Below, piece by piece: positions 1 to 12,200 of a stretch of 64,000 nucleotides of DNA. Position 1 is the stretch's first letter, and every line of letters starts with the position of its first letter. Location of the stretch: contig CM072861.1 in NCBI GenBank assembly GCA_036937835.1, positions 7,681,501-7,745,500 of the forward strand. Direction: 5' to 3'. Position numbers and translations under genes: made by a program. Under the pieces are notes generated by a model. It was not told the origin of the DNA. It searched no databases and saw nothing but the letters and a program-made list of their open reading frames with translations. Source of the DNA: Pampus argenteus. Lineage: Eukaryota > Chordata > Actinopteri > Scombriformes > Stromateidae.

Positions 1-1439
1 AAACTGTGTTGGCTCATTTTGCACTAACAGCTCTCACCTGACTTGAGTTTAGCTCTGCTTTTATTTTCTGCTACCACACAGCTCAGGGGTTTGTTCAGTG
101 CGAGCCTGTTGGATGATCGTTACTGTAATTTAATCATGGTATCTAAGAGAAGGCTTTACAACAACATTACTTGTCAGAAATATGGTGTTTCACTTGAAGG
201 GGAGCTCCAACGATCATGAATGTACACGCATAGTGTAGTGACTGAAGGCACATTTAGCTCCCTGCTACTTTATAGCTACATATATTTACAGTATCTTTGG
301 TATTTTACATGTCAAATGCTGTTTACAAAGTCTTGGAGAGTACCACTGCATTCCTGAAAAGTCCAATAAGTTGCCTCCATTGATCACAACGTCGGTTGGA
401 GTTTGAAAACGATAGAGATCTAGCGGTGTGACGTTAGATAAAAAGTGGTCGAGCTGCATTGTGGGTAATGTAGTCTCCAGATTTTGAAAGCGTGAAATAA
501 AAAAAAGAGCATCCTTTTTTAAAAACTGCATCGTGAGTGAGTGAACAAAGGCAAAATATGTTAAAAGCAGCTGTACACAGTGCATCTGTTCTCTGCTCGG
601 CTCTTAGCTTCTGTCTCTGCTGCTGATGTATTGTAAGTCCTTCTTTGGTCCTCTGTGCTCCCTAATTGCTGTAGTAATGTAATCAGGCCCATATTAGCCT
701 AGTTTAGTGTTGGTGGTACAGAAGGATTAGGACTGAGTGGAGTGGACTTGTGTTGTGGTGAGCCTGATATAGGATTATTGTTACTATTGAAGCCTTTACG
801 TTACTAGAGTAGAAGACTAGAGAACACTCCTGTATAGAGGGAATATATGTTAAAATCCTGAACGGATAATATGAAAGTTTATTTTTGATTTGAAAATTTC
901 GTCACAGTCAGATATCATGTCTCGCATCCGCCTGTCACTACTGTTGACAGTAGATAATTAGTCAGCACCAGAAGCCTGTGGCGCGAAGGGTCTGGAAACA
1001 CTGGTTCCATTGAGAGATTAAAGGCTGAACTAGATTGGATTTGCTTTACGTCAGAAGGACAGGAGCCCCGTGGACAAAGTCAGGTTATAGCCATCTATGA
1101 CAGAAGAGCTCAGTCTTTGTTCCGAGGATTCTGTCAGCTCCGTAGTATATTTTCTCTCCTGTCCGTCAGTAGGTTTTATATACTGTAGTTGACAATTTTA
1201 CTGTGTAGCCTTGGACGCTGTTGAGTCCAGTCATGATGAATCTGTGAAGTCTGGATTTGGACAGTGTTCTGTCAACATCAACTGGACGAGACTTAATTTA
1301 CAGCAGATGGCATGGTACTGAGGTGTGTGTGTGTGTTTGTGTGTGTTCACTTGGCAGTGGTGTGTAATCAGTGAAAGCTCATATTTAGTAAAGACTGAAG
1401 ATACATACACAAATACGAACATGTTTATCTACACTAAAT

Positions 1440-1960
1440 CCCCTCTCACACATGCAGTCTATCCCTGAAATGTTCAGGAACATTTCCTGCACGGGGTCAT
1501 GTGTGAATGGGAGCAGGAATCAGTATTCAGGGAAATCTGTACCACCAGTTTCCCACCTCAAGACCTAGTAGCATTTCAGGGAAAATGCCAGTACGTCAGT
1601 AACATTGCAAGGACAAGCACGTCTGACAAAAGACGCTTTCACGTGGAGCGTGCTAAACCAATCACAAGACTGCGCTAATGACATATTTGAATCCGCGATT
1701 CGTATTTAATATTCAAACACATTACAAGAACATTGGCACCGGACATAAACAGCTCCTCACCTGCAGTGTTCCTGAAAATAATAAGAGCCGTCTTCCACCG
1801 CGTATACATACACCTGGCTTTGCGCTACCTTCTTCTTCTTCTATTGAGTTTTTTTTTGCAGTTGCCGTACATAAGCGTTGCATTACTGCCATCTGCTGGA
1901 CTGTCCCTTGCCCCATCTATTCCGTCATTGCCACGGCATGTGTGAAAAGGCGCAAGACAG
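1440..1960. repeat. Possible MITE-like element with short inverted ends
   Basis: TCACACATGC at 1446-1455 and its inverse GCATGTGTGA at 1936-1945 bound a roughly 500-bp block. A third inverted copy of the core lies near 1499. The block carries only short, domain-free frames. This is compatible with a non-autonomous DNA transposon, but I could not define a target duplication or name a family. Confidence 0.3.
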
Positions 1961-2047
1961 AAATGTTTCTGAATGTAGCTGTGAATAGTACTTGTAATAT
2001 CACTTGTAATACCTAAAAGGTTATTTCAGTAATTTAACAGGAACTAT

Positions 2048-2052
<5 letters not shown>

Positions 2053-2092
<40 letters not shown>
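2053..2092. repeat. (TG)20 microsatellite
   Basis: Uninterrupted TG dinucleotides, followed by TGCGTGTGCG. Open frames across it (His-Thr on the other strand) are artefacts of the repeat. Confidence 0.95.
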
Positions 2093-2097
<5 letters not shown>

Positions 2098-3260
2098 GCG
2101 GCTGTTGTATGTGAGTGTTAATGAGGTTATTTAATCTGTCTAATAAAAGCAGACTCCGTCCTGGTCTGAATACATTTACGTATGCTAATCCGCTGTTATG
2201 TAATGAGGCTGAGTACACAGGCACCCATGGTAACTTCCAAATAAAGATAATGATGTGTACCAGTGTTTACACTGCATGCAATGTGAAGGATTAGTATCTT
2301 AAATAACATAAAGTTAATAAACAGCAGCTAGAAAGATGTCATTGAGCAAAGCAAATGAAAGAAAACGACTGTAACAACAGTAATGTGAAAATAAGCAATT
2401 AAGATCCCAGTATGGCTGTTGTGGTTTGGCATTTTATAGAGTAACAAGTTCAGGACTACAAAATGATGTAATGTCTGTATATGAGAATATAAAGTAAAGA
2501 CGGAGGTGCAGCTTGTTAAATCTTATGCTGTTCCTCTCCCTACATGTTCAATTACTCAATACAGCTTATGCACTGATTTAGTAGTGATTGAAAACTGACC
2601 CTGGATCTACTATAAATCAGCCAATCGCATCTCTGCTAAGGTCTTTGCGAGACCGGGAGCGGCCATCTCCACTCTCACAAATCATATTCCATGTTAAGGA
2701 TGCATAGAGCATCCTGTAGCTTTTATATAATCAATAGTTTGAAAATAATACGGGAGTCTACATATGATTATTTGGTTATCACTAGCTGGAAACGCAGCCC
2801 TCAGTATAATGTGGTTGAATACACAGCCTGTCCGATAATAGTAGCTTACCTGATGAACGCAAGCTGCTAATCAGTCGTTATATATATATATATATAAAAA
2901 GACCTGATGAAGGTTACATGATCAACGCATAAATAGACTTCATTCTGTTTACCATTGCAAATTTGTGTTGTATTTGTGTTTTGATGATTAAATTGACTGA
3001 TTGCAAAAGTCTAAAATCACGTATGAGCTGCCGTAGCAACGCTACCTAATCAGCCCTGATATGAACACAGTTTCTCTCTCCATATTTATTTAAATGTGGT
3101 AGAAAAAAACGCATTAGTAAGAATCAAACTTCACTAGAATTATTTTTTTTAAATCGCTTCGCTGTTGGTGAGCCTTTTTCAACCCATTAGTTTGTTTATT
3201 CAATAGCCTACGTGTCTGAGGGAGAAAATAATCTTACTAAGGGCTTCTGACCATCTTTGG

Positions 3261-3307
3261 TATAAAAGCACACCACTGCTCTACACTGAAAGGCCTCTGT
3301 GTTTACT
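3261..3307 (+). promoter_or_regulatory. Possible TATA promoter with short leader and splice donor
   Basis: TATAAAAG at 3261-3268 is followed about 40 bases later by a good donor sequence, GTAAGT, at 3308. Downstream comes an unusually long C/T-rich tract and an AG at 3648-3649. Read together this could be an alternative promoter with a tiny leader exon for the CRACD-family gene that starts at 6223. All of this is inference from short motifs. Confidence 0.25.
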
Positions 3308-3649
3308 GTAAGTCTGTTTTCCCTCTTGTCTCTCTCCTCTTGCTAATATTCGTCTGTTTATCTAACTGACTCTTCTTTCTTTTCATGCTGATCTTTCCCA
3401 CAACCCCTCTTTCTGACCCCTTCCCTCCCTCTGTCTTCTTTGTACCTTCACTCTCACTATTTCCCTTCACTCTCACTCCTGCTTGCTCTTTACCTACATG
3501 TCCTTTACTTATCCTCTCCTACAATACTCTTCTTCTATTTCTCTTCTCTTTACACATCTATATTTCTTTCTGTCTTTCTGTTTTTACACCTCCCTCTCTG
3601 TTCTTTTCTATCCCTCTCTCCCTTTGTCGTCCCTCCATCCTTCTAATAG
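3308..3649 (+). other. Long polypyrimidine tract, possible short intron
   Basis: About 340 bases dominated by C and T on the plus strand run between a GTAAGT donor-like site and a TAATAG acceptor-like end. Overlapping Ser/Leu/Phe-rich frames in this tract are composition artefacts, not proteins. Such a tract could act as a very strong 3' splice signal for the candidate exon at 3650. Confidence 0.35.
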
Positions 3650-3707
3650 ATGGATGAAGGGATAACAGGATGTCACCATGAGGAGCCAGCTTTGGAAGTG
3701 GGCGAAG
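3650..3707 (+). CDS. Candidate alternative first coding exon of the CRACD-family gene
   Basis: Directly after an AG with a strong pyrimidine tract, the sequence opens with ATG and encodes about 19 residues (MDEGITGCHHEEPALEVGEG with the next exon). It then meets GTGAAG at 3708. Its length of 58 nt leaves phase 1, the same phase as the regular first coding exon, so it could splice directly to the exon at 9150 and keep the lysine-rich KKKSKF block in frame. It does not stay in frame through the exon at 6207. Acidic, Glu-containing starts before KKKSKF fit the family, but there is no transcript evidence. Confidence 0.3.
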
Positions 3708-3844
3708 GTGAAGTCATTTTGACCCCTGACCCCTCGCCTCCAACCTTGAACATTGACCACTTTTCCACAATTATTTCATCATTTTCTATTTGTTTCAAAC
3801 TTAATTGCACTTTCCATGAAATTAAGTACAAATTGAAAAGAATA

Positions 3845-4190
3845 ATTTGACATTTTAGGAAATAAGGTATTGCACTTTCTTGCTGAGAGTTTGATGAGTC
3901 GATACCACATTCGTACCATTAAGTGTGCAGCTAGAGTCGGTTAGCTTAGCTAAATACAGTCCATAACTAATACATTTTTAATTTCTGTTTATGTATAGAA
4001 TAAATAAATGTGGTTTCATTCCTTAATTAGTGAGCTATAGAGGTACTGGTCTATTTTTAAACTTTGGACAGAGCCAAGCTAGCTGTTTCCCCTCACCTCA
4101 AGCCTGTATGCTAATCGCTAAAGGTAAGCTAACCGTCTGCTAGCTCCAGCGCCATACAAACAAGTATTCTATACTATTCCTTTAATAGTA
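3845..4190 (+). repeat. Dispersed fold-back repeat (SINE/MITE-like), rearranged copy
   Basis: Contains TTTGACATTTT, CTTGCTGAGAG, GATGAG.CGATACCAC and GGTTAGCTTAGCT in plus orientation. Further on come the inverse of the middle part (AGTGAGCT..AGAGGTACTGGT, AGCCAAGCTAGCTGTTTCCCC) and the inverse arm (AAGGTAAGCTAACCGTCTGCTAG). I recognise these words as a very common percomorph fish repeat whose two arms are inverted copies of each other. A second copy is at 30100-30535. I cannot name the superfamily. Confidence 0.6.
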
Positions 4191-4412
4191 GTTAGCCTAC
4201 TGTATAGTACAAATAGTGATAGTACACTGTATGTATCATCTAGCCCCATGTTTCCAATTTCAACACAGCACAACGCAGAAGCACATCTCGACAAACATTG
4301 TTATTGTTATTTGTGTGCAGTACACCTTTAATTTTAGTGTTCCTGAGTTTATATCACAGACAATGTGTATCAATATCTGCTTCCTAGAGATGTTATTAAG
4401 ACTCTTGAACGA

Positions 4413-4414
<2 letters not shown>

Positions 4415-4442
<28 letters not shown>
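4415..4442. repeat. (GT)14 microsatellite
   Basis: Perfect GT dinucleotide run. Confidence 0.95.
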
Positions 4443-4443
<1 letters not shown>

Positions 4444-5263
4444 GTGAACTCTTGGCTGTAGTGTCTTCCTGTGCCTTCAGACACGGGAAATGGATGTGTC
4501 TGTGTTTATAGCCTATTTCCAAAATATTAAAATAATGTAGATATCACAGATTACAATTTATTAAAGAAGTGAAGAAGAAGAAAAAAAACATGTCGTTACA
4601 AGTCAGAAGAAGAAGATGATGATGACGTGTGTGGCAAAGGTATTGATAATCATAACTTTAACAACAAGGGTTCATATAATAATTAATAACTAATGATTAT
4701 GTAATGATAGTACTGACGAAAAGCCCTAAGCATGTAAACGGACCCAGTGGGCTGTTCCATCTGTTTCAATAGTACAAACTTGCTGTAAACATAATTGAAA
4801 AGAAGCTTTCCAGCCGCTTCCCTAATGGACAGAAACAAGCCTGTTGACAATAACGGCGAACATGGAAAACATGGCTGTCTGTAAACCTTCTGAAAAGGAG
4901 CTGAAGAGCAGACGCTCATTTCTCTTCCATATTGAAACACATTGTAGTATTTTTTCCACCAACTGGACATGACACCATGTTATAATGAAGAACAATGAAG
5001 GAAGAGGCAACTGATGGCTTTATATACATGACGGCCAGCAAGTTTATTTCCGCTTACAAAAGAAATGGGAAATGGATGATGTTACCCAGGCCGTACCCGG
5101 GTAGTGCACATTACAGCAATTATTCTGAGATATCAATTTACTAAAAAACATATTGATAACGCTTCAGCTCACTGCCAAACTGCAGAGGAAGTCCTCTACA
5201 TACAGTGCATAGCTAATTAGATTTGAGGCTAGAATAGGGATTCATGTAAACCTTGGTGGATTA

Positions 5264-5389
5264 ATGGTGCCTCTGTATGAGAGAGCAGCTAACTGGTTCA
5301 GCATGCTGGAGCTGAACTCTCACATGGCCTCAAACTTCCTGTCTGCTCTGGCTGCTGGAGAGGGCCCAGTGGTAGTCCTGTAAAATAAA
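5264..5389 (+). other. Unexplained 39-codon open frame ending in AATAAA
   Basis: ATG at 5264 opens a frame of 39 codons with an ordinary-looking composition (MVPLYERAANWFSMLELNSH and so on, then Ala/Gly/Val-rich), stopping at TAA 5381-5383. AATAAA follows at 5384-5389. There is no acceptor-like AG immediately upstream and I do not recognise the peptide. It could be a degenerate retrocopy or terminal exon, or chance. Confidence 0.15.
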
Positions 5390-5840
5390 GTAAAGTAAGT
5401 GATTACAAATTCAAAAATATACGAGGGATTGCAGTGTTTACTAAAACTAACGTGTTGTATAGTGAAGGCTTACTCAGCAGTCCGAATGTATTGCACTCCA
5501 TGTTGCTGCAGGCTGACAGCAATAACAACTTTGAAATGTGAATCTCGGCACTTTGTAGAGGTTGCCTGAACATTTCAGGTGACAGGAGGGCAGAGCAGAG
5601 CAGAGCAGAACAGCGGAAACATAGCTGAGATGCCTCTGTTGAGATTGTTTGGATTGGAGTGAAGGATTGGACGAGAGACTGGCTTTGGGTCGGACTCAAG
5701 TGTAACAGCTTGGGTTGGAACACGAGTTGAAAAAGCAAATTGAAGTTCATCACAACAATTTAGGACACGCTACACATGTTCAACTTTTGAGGAGCCAAGA
5801 AGAAGATCAATTTTAATCAGGTGGTGGTTTGTTACAGACG

Positions 5841-5867
5841 ACTGTCTCATCTTTGTGATGAGACAGT
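5841..5867. repeat. Short perfect hairpin, 11-bp stem
   Basis: ACTGTCTCATC, loop TTTGT, GATGAGACAGT, followed by a T run. It lies upstream of the first coding exon at 6223. Function unknown, and it may be chance or a transposon end. Confidence 0.5.
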
Positions 5868-6222
5868 TTTTGCCCTCTGCCGAGTCGCTTTTACTTAGCA
5901 GTCAGCAGGTAAAATGCTCCCAAATGTAATCCAGCGAGCTTGATCACATTGTAAGTGGTCAGGCTGACATATGAGGGATATAAGGAGGGGGACGGATTGA
6001 GATAAATACAGCCACAAGGAGACACTAAATAGACATTCAACACATAAAGTAAATAAGTATCGTCAGTTTCAGTGTAACTTCCATTTACCAGTGTACTGAT
6101 GTTCACAAACAATCAATCCAACTGGTCATGTGTCGACTATTATTTTATCATTAAATTATTGTACTTTTTTTGTTTTTACTCATCAGTCTCTGTGTCTCCA
6201 TCACAGCAGTGACAGTGCTGCC

Positions 6223-9200
6223 ATGGCATCAGGACCTCCAGATGTGATGACCAATCAGGAGCCTGCTGAGGTGGGGGAAGAGTGCTCAGGTAACATTTTG
6301 AGTGGATAGTATGATGATGATTACAATTTACTCATTATTATAGATTACTATCCATTATTATATACTCCCTCATCCATTATACATTATACATCCTGCAAAC
6401 ACTTGACATCAAAATTGGCATTTCTGCAAATGTCTTGCGTCTCCCAGTGGGAATGAGATAAACTATATTTATATTATATTATCATATAGTATAATTCAAC
6501 ATAAACATCTTGAACTTTGTTTATGCTCTAAAGTCAATGAAATGGGAATTGCAATTTCTGCCGAGGATGAAAATATATATCTGCGTCAGAAGAGGGCGGC
6601 TGGTAGAATACAGCAAATAACATCAGGCCGACTTTAACAATCAAGATCTCCTTATTGATGCTGGCAGGAAATGAAGAAACAGAGAAAGCTGTCATCATCG
6701 CTCTCTCACACACACACACACACACATACACGCACGCTATCTATACAGATGGATTAGCACATACGCTGCTGATATGATGGGAACAAGGAAGAAGTGAGTC
6801 AGGAGGTCAGAGAGATGTGCGTGTGGTTGAGGCCGCAGTGGGAATATCAGCTGTTGTAAGTGCTGTCAGATTTATTGTAAACACAGTTTGACATCTAAAA
6901 CTGTATGTGTGTGTGTGTGTAGTTTGTTGCAGGAAACGAACCACACACGATTATGACTCCACAGATCAAGGCGTCTACTAGTCATGTCCATATCTGTTGG
7001 TGTTAACCCGGTGACTGTGCCAAACACACAGCTTATCTGTGATTGGAGTCCTTAAAGTTTTATTCATTATAATTTTTAAGCCCCAAAAATATTAAATATT
7101 CATGACATAAATGAGAAAAAAGTTTAAGTTTAGAAAGACACACCTGTAGATATAATGAATTATCATTTCTCTAATGCAGATGAGAAATACAGACAAATAA
7201 TTGGCTACCTAGCTTGACTTAACAGTATGACTCCCAAATGTTGAATTTTGTAGGCCAGACAGCTTAAATCAGTAATAGTAGATAAATAAGAAGCCAGGTC
7301 ACAGTTATCACAACAGCACAATGGCTGAATACAAAGAAGTTTTCCCATTACTGTTATCAGATTCTGATGCTTTTGATTCGTTCATCAGCTCAGAGTGACA
7401 TCACCTTTTTGCCGCTGAGGTCAACCAACTGCAAACCGGTGGGGAAAAAAGTGTCCACAAGTGGCAACTTTCTGAACTTACCCAAAGACCAAATGTCACT
7501 CTTCATCTGTGTTCATGAGCAAACGCTCCATGGTCTTATTCAACTACAGCGTAGAAACGTTTTATGTCCATTCTCCTCTTCTTCTCATCTTCTTCTTCAC
7601 TCTGGCCACAACATTGTTTCCCAGTCAAAGGTCACCATTTTCTCATTGTGTAAGCTCAAGTCACTTCCTTTTAATAATGACCTTAGACTGTCTTGAAATT
7701 CCCATGATCCTAATCTGAGTGTGTGTGTGTGTGTACAGAGTTGCGATTGAAAGACTGTACTTTGGGAAGTTTATCAAATGGATTTCTAATGATAGGCCTA
7801 CAATGTGCATACACGTACATTGACCTTCCATTGAAGCAGTGGCCTTTTTCAACTCTTTCTGAGTGCAGACCTTTCGCTTAATGGCGTATTGTATCTAAAA
7901 TAGCACAATAAATGGCAACCGTCGGTTGGTGTTTCCCCCTGATTTTTCATCTTGGCAGTGCAGCGAGGCCTCTGAAGCGTCATCAGAATCACGTTGGAAG
8001 CTCCTCAGATAAATACAGCAGTACTGTTGTTGGCTCTGCGGTGCCACACAAAGGAGAGGAGAATTTACAGCCAACATTTCTACACAAAAACTGGCCGGAA
8101 AATGAGATTATCTTCTATGTGTGACTCGATGGCAGCTCATCAAAAAAAACCAACAAAAAAAAACAAGTGATTTGCAGATAATTTTCAGATTTTTTTATTT
8201 TAACACACAAAATACTGTTGAGCATACAATACTTGTATGTATGAAATATAATATTCAAAATATTATAATAATATTATATTTTAAAATATATGACCGTAAT
8301 CATGTTGTCTGTGTTCTCGAGCATGTGAGCCAGATATGTTAAGCATCTTGGCTCCGGTACCAGGTTCAGATTTTTTTATTTATTTATTTTTTTTTCAGCT
8401 GTGATATTTTTAGAGAAAGGAAGGATGGCTGCGGGATTCACAAGGACACAAATGACACAGCCAGTATGAAGAATCAACAAATCAAACAAATCTTAAGTGC
8501 AGAGACAATAATTAACTCACCCTACTCACAAGTATTATGAGTGTCATTCATGTCTGCGCTGTAGACGTCAGCTGTTGCCCTAAAACTAAGAGGGAAGAGC
8601 TCATTGTTTGTTTAGCTCTGCCCTTGAGATTCGTTGACAATAGAAAAGATATATAAAAAAATTAATCACCAGTTATGTCCTTTTAATGACCAGAGCAGAA
8701 ACAGTTTACAGTAAGTGACGGTTGAGACAGCTCCCAGCTGTGTTAAATGTGGCACAGAGAGAGAGGAGCAGTGGGCATGCTGACTGAAAGCAGTGAAAGC
8801 AGTTTGTAGCTGTTTAAGGAGTTATAAAAGAGTTGTTGAGTTTTTCCTCTGTGCTGCTAATGGACGTGCTCTCTCTTGGGGGGGAGGCTTTACAGCATGA
8901 GTATGTGTGTGTTTATGTGTACACATACCCCTCTGTGTGTGTGGTTTTTCCTGAGGTGCCGACCTGGGCCTTTTTACAGCCAACACAGGGCCGATTGCTC
9001 AAACAGCAGTTCATAGGAGGGCTGTGCGTGTGTGTGTGTGTGTGTGTAATTTTCTCATTAGTATATGCGCACTGTTTGTTGTAATGATTTATCGTAGCTC
9101 TGACAGGAGAACACATTTTTTTTCTCCTCTTCTTATTTGTGCCCCTCAGGAAAGAAGAAGTCCAAGTTCCAGACGTTTAAAAAATTCTTCACCAAGAAGA

Positions 9201-12200
9201 AGAGAAAGGAGCCGTCGTCCTCCGGGGCCGACGCGGGGCTAAAAGCCAGCCAATCAAGCGACAATGTCAGCAAAACGTCACAGAATAACACACTCACTCG
9301 ATCGGAGAAGGAGAAGGGCTCTGGGTAAGGTCAGGCGCACACTTATACACAACATAAGTGCCAAGTTGAGTTTTTGTTAAAAAAGCCTTCAAGTACTTTG
9401 ATGTGGTTTATTGAGGAAATTGCTCCATTCTGCATTTTATAAGCTAAAACCACAGTAAATCCACTTTGGGTGAGCTGAGATGTTTCATTTCATTTCGTTA
9501 TATACGAGAGGATTGTTTTTCAGCAATCTCAACCATCTTTCTTCACATCCAGATTTCTATTTGTTAAAGAGGTTTTACAGAACGCCTCATCCAAACCACG
9601 CATTTTCTCTAATCAATCCATTGTAATAGATTTGACTAGTCAATTAACTTCTATGGCAGCGTCATTGCACTACAGTAAGTAAAAAAGGAAAAGGAGTTTT
9701 TAAAGGGGTCAGTCAACATAACATAACCAAACCACTGATGGGGGAGTTTTCAGCTTTGCAGGCCCTAGATAAACATCTCCTCTTGTGTGACAGATAATTT
9801 GAGAAAGGAAGAATCGTGTTTTAACATCCATCTCCTGATCTTCCAATCTCACCTCAGTGGAGGCTTCCTGTTTTTGTTTCAAGTAATGGAAGGTCTCTTC
9901 CTGTGGACAGTGCTGATTTCCTTTGTTTTTCTAAGCTGTGCCACGTCCTCCTCCTACTCGCTGTCACACGACACATTTACTCCAATTTCACTCTTCTCTT
10001 TTTACAGTTGTACTAAAAGAGAATATCATTTTGATGGCTGGATAAAGATAAATGAAAGAAAGACACAGGATGGTGAACACATTTCACACTCACACTATTG
10101 TTAGCTTGTCTTATGTGTTTGGCGTCCAGACATCCATTACTCTTTATTTTGTTTATTTTTGCTTCAGAAGCTGTGAAACCTCACATTGTGCTCTGTTTAT
10201 TATTTCTTCTTTCTTCCTCTTCCTATTTCCCACAGGTCAAAGATCAGTCTGGGCAGCAAGGCCCTGTCACATGACTCCGTCTTTGTTTCTGACTCATCAG
10301 AAGCCAACGAGGCTCTGGGGGCGTCTCAGGACAGCATTCATGGGAAAGTGAAATCACTACAGGTATGTGCACAAATACACAAAACGAGTAGTGCTCCTCT
10401 TCAACCAGAGCGGCCGAGGTTTATCTTCTGTGTCAACAAGTATCTAACCATCTAAGTGTCTGTCCTCCAGAGTGATGTTTAATCTCCCCCCAGGTACACG
10501 TTACCATAGTGACCCTGACCTCTGACCTGTCTCTGGAGGGAGGAAAGAGGAAAAGAGGATTTCACCTCAGGGATTAATAAACAAATGTAGAGTCAGAATC
10601 TGACACTATTTTTAGTGATGCTGTGCAGCTCTCAGCTGTCATGAACAGTATTTATCAATACATGAGTTGACAGAGTAGTATTTAATGCATATTTAGTTAC
10701 TGTGATTACGCCTCGGGGATGTAAATGTAACATGGAACTGTGGCAAAGACGGCTCTGATAGAGATGATGTTCAGCATATAGAGGGGTTAAAGCTGAAGCA
10801 TCTACCAAAGCCAAATGAAAAGAGCTTGATGACGATAAGGAAAGCAGACGGACAGAACAAATGTCTGTCACAACAGCCGACTAAAGCTGGAAGACACGAG
10901 ACTCGGAGAGACTTCCAGCCAAACTGCTCCACTAAGCTACCTACAGCGGAGTGAGAATTAAACGTCTTAAGGAGATTTGCTAAAAAGGAAAACTTTCTCC
11001 TGTAGTTGAAATAGAGAGAAAGTGTTTGCAGATGAGAGAGGAAGCATATAGTGTATGTAGAGACAGATGGAAAGGACATTTACCGGCAGTCAGTGAAGCT
11101 GATTCTAAGTAAGCCTGAATATTTAAACTTGGTAGAAATAAAACTTACCACATATTGATTTGCATGAACTGAATTCACTCAGGAAAACAATCTGACGGAG
11201 ATTTCCTGACCTTAATCCTCACTCTGAGCTGGTCTGGGCTGTTTGATACACAGAGTGAGGTCGTTCCACAGCCAAATATAAACACATTACGTAAGGATCA
11301 ATATATCGTACAAGGTGCATACTTATTAAAATGTAATTGCCACTGTGAAATTCCTGTAACACGGTCACTCACTAGAGATTTATAGATATTCCATAAAAGG
11401 CAGGCGCTGAATATGTTGCTGGCTATTTGTGGTCACAACTTTACGTACCTGCATAGTAGCATTTAAAAAAAACAACCTTAAATCAAGTCATATCCATGTA
11501 TTGCTGTATATTTTTTAATGGCCCGTGTTATATTGTATGTACTGTTATATCATTTAAACTCGTATAAAACCGATTATTATGCAATTGCATCTTGAGCGTC
11601 CCCACGGCCAGCTAATATAAGATAAGCAATAACATCATAATGATGAACAGTGAAAAGCAGCGACGTGTATTTTTAATCAAGGACGTCTTATCAGATGTGT
11701 GTCGGGTTCAAATCCAGCTGAAGAAAAGCTGTATTGTCCCCTGTTTGCTTTCCAGCTGAGTCCTTGAGTGACTGTCACAGGGTAACATGTAACAGCCAGA
11801 TAACAAGTTTCTGTGATACCTAACCTACGCACACACACACACACACGCACGGCCAAAAATAAACAATTGAGTGCCAGCTGACCGCAATCACAAGTCATTC
11901 TCTGTTAATCATACTCTACACTAGTGGGGGATTTGTGGACCGTAAAAGCAGTTAAACTTCCTGAACATAGAAATGCAGACTTTAAACACACCTTTTGTTA
12001 CCTTTTTACAAAGCCGTATTATATTTATTAAACAGACTTGGCTCCTGTCCATCTCTGAGTAAACGCACAAAACCTTAAAAAAATACCTTCCTACTACACG
12101 TATGGCAACATTCACAAGTAAGCAAGATGTTTTGATCAACCAATAACGGGTGAAAAACAAGCGTGACACACACTGACAGAAACACCAGGAACATAACTGC

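Larger units (their letters stand above)
1..3260. other. Upstream intergenic DNA
   Basis: I see no convincing coding exon here. Open frames are short, lack splice context and have no recognisable domain. The stretch is AT-rich, with a possible MITE (1440-1960), a (TG)20 microsatellite and a short (TA)n run near 2881-2896. Near 457-475 lies a motif, in reverse ACTACATTACCCACAATGC, that resembles the ZNF143/STAF-type ACTACAA..CCCA..ATGC element, but no gene start is visible beside it. Confidence 0.5.

Noticed and set aside
3385..3665. Overlapping Ser/Leu/Phe-rich frames
   Set aside because: They sit in a pyrimidine tract and have no domain or splice support.
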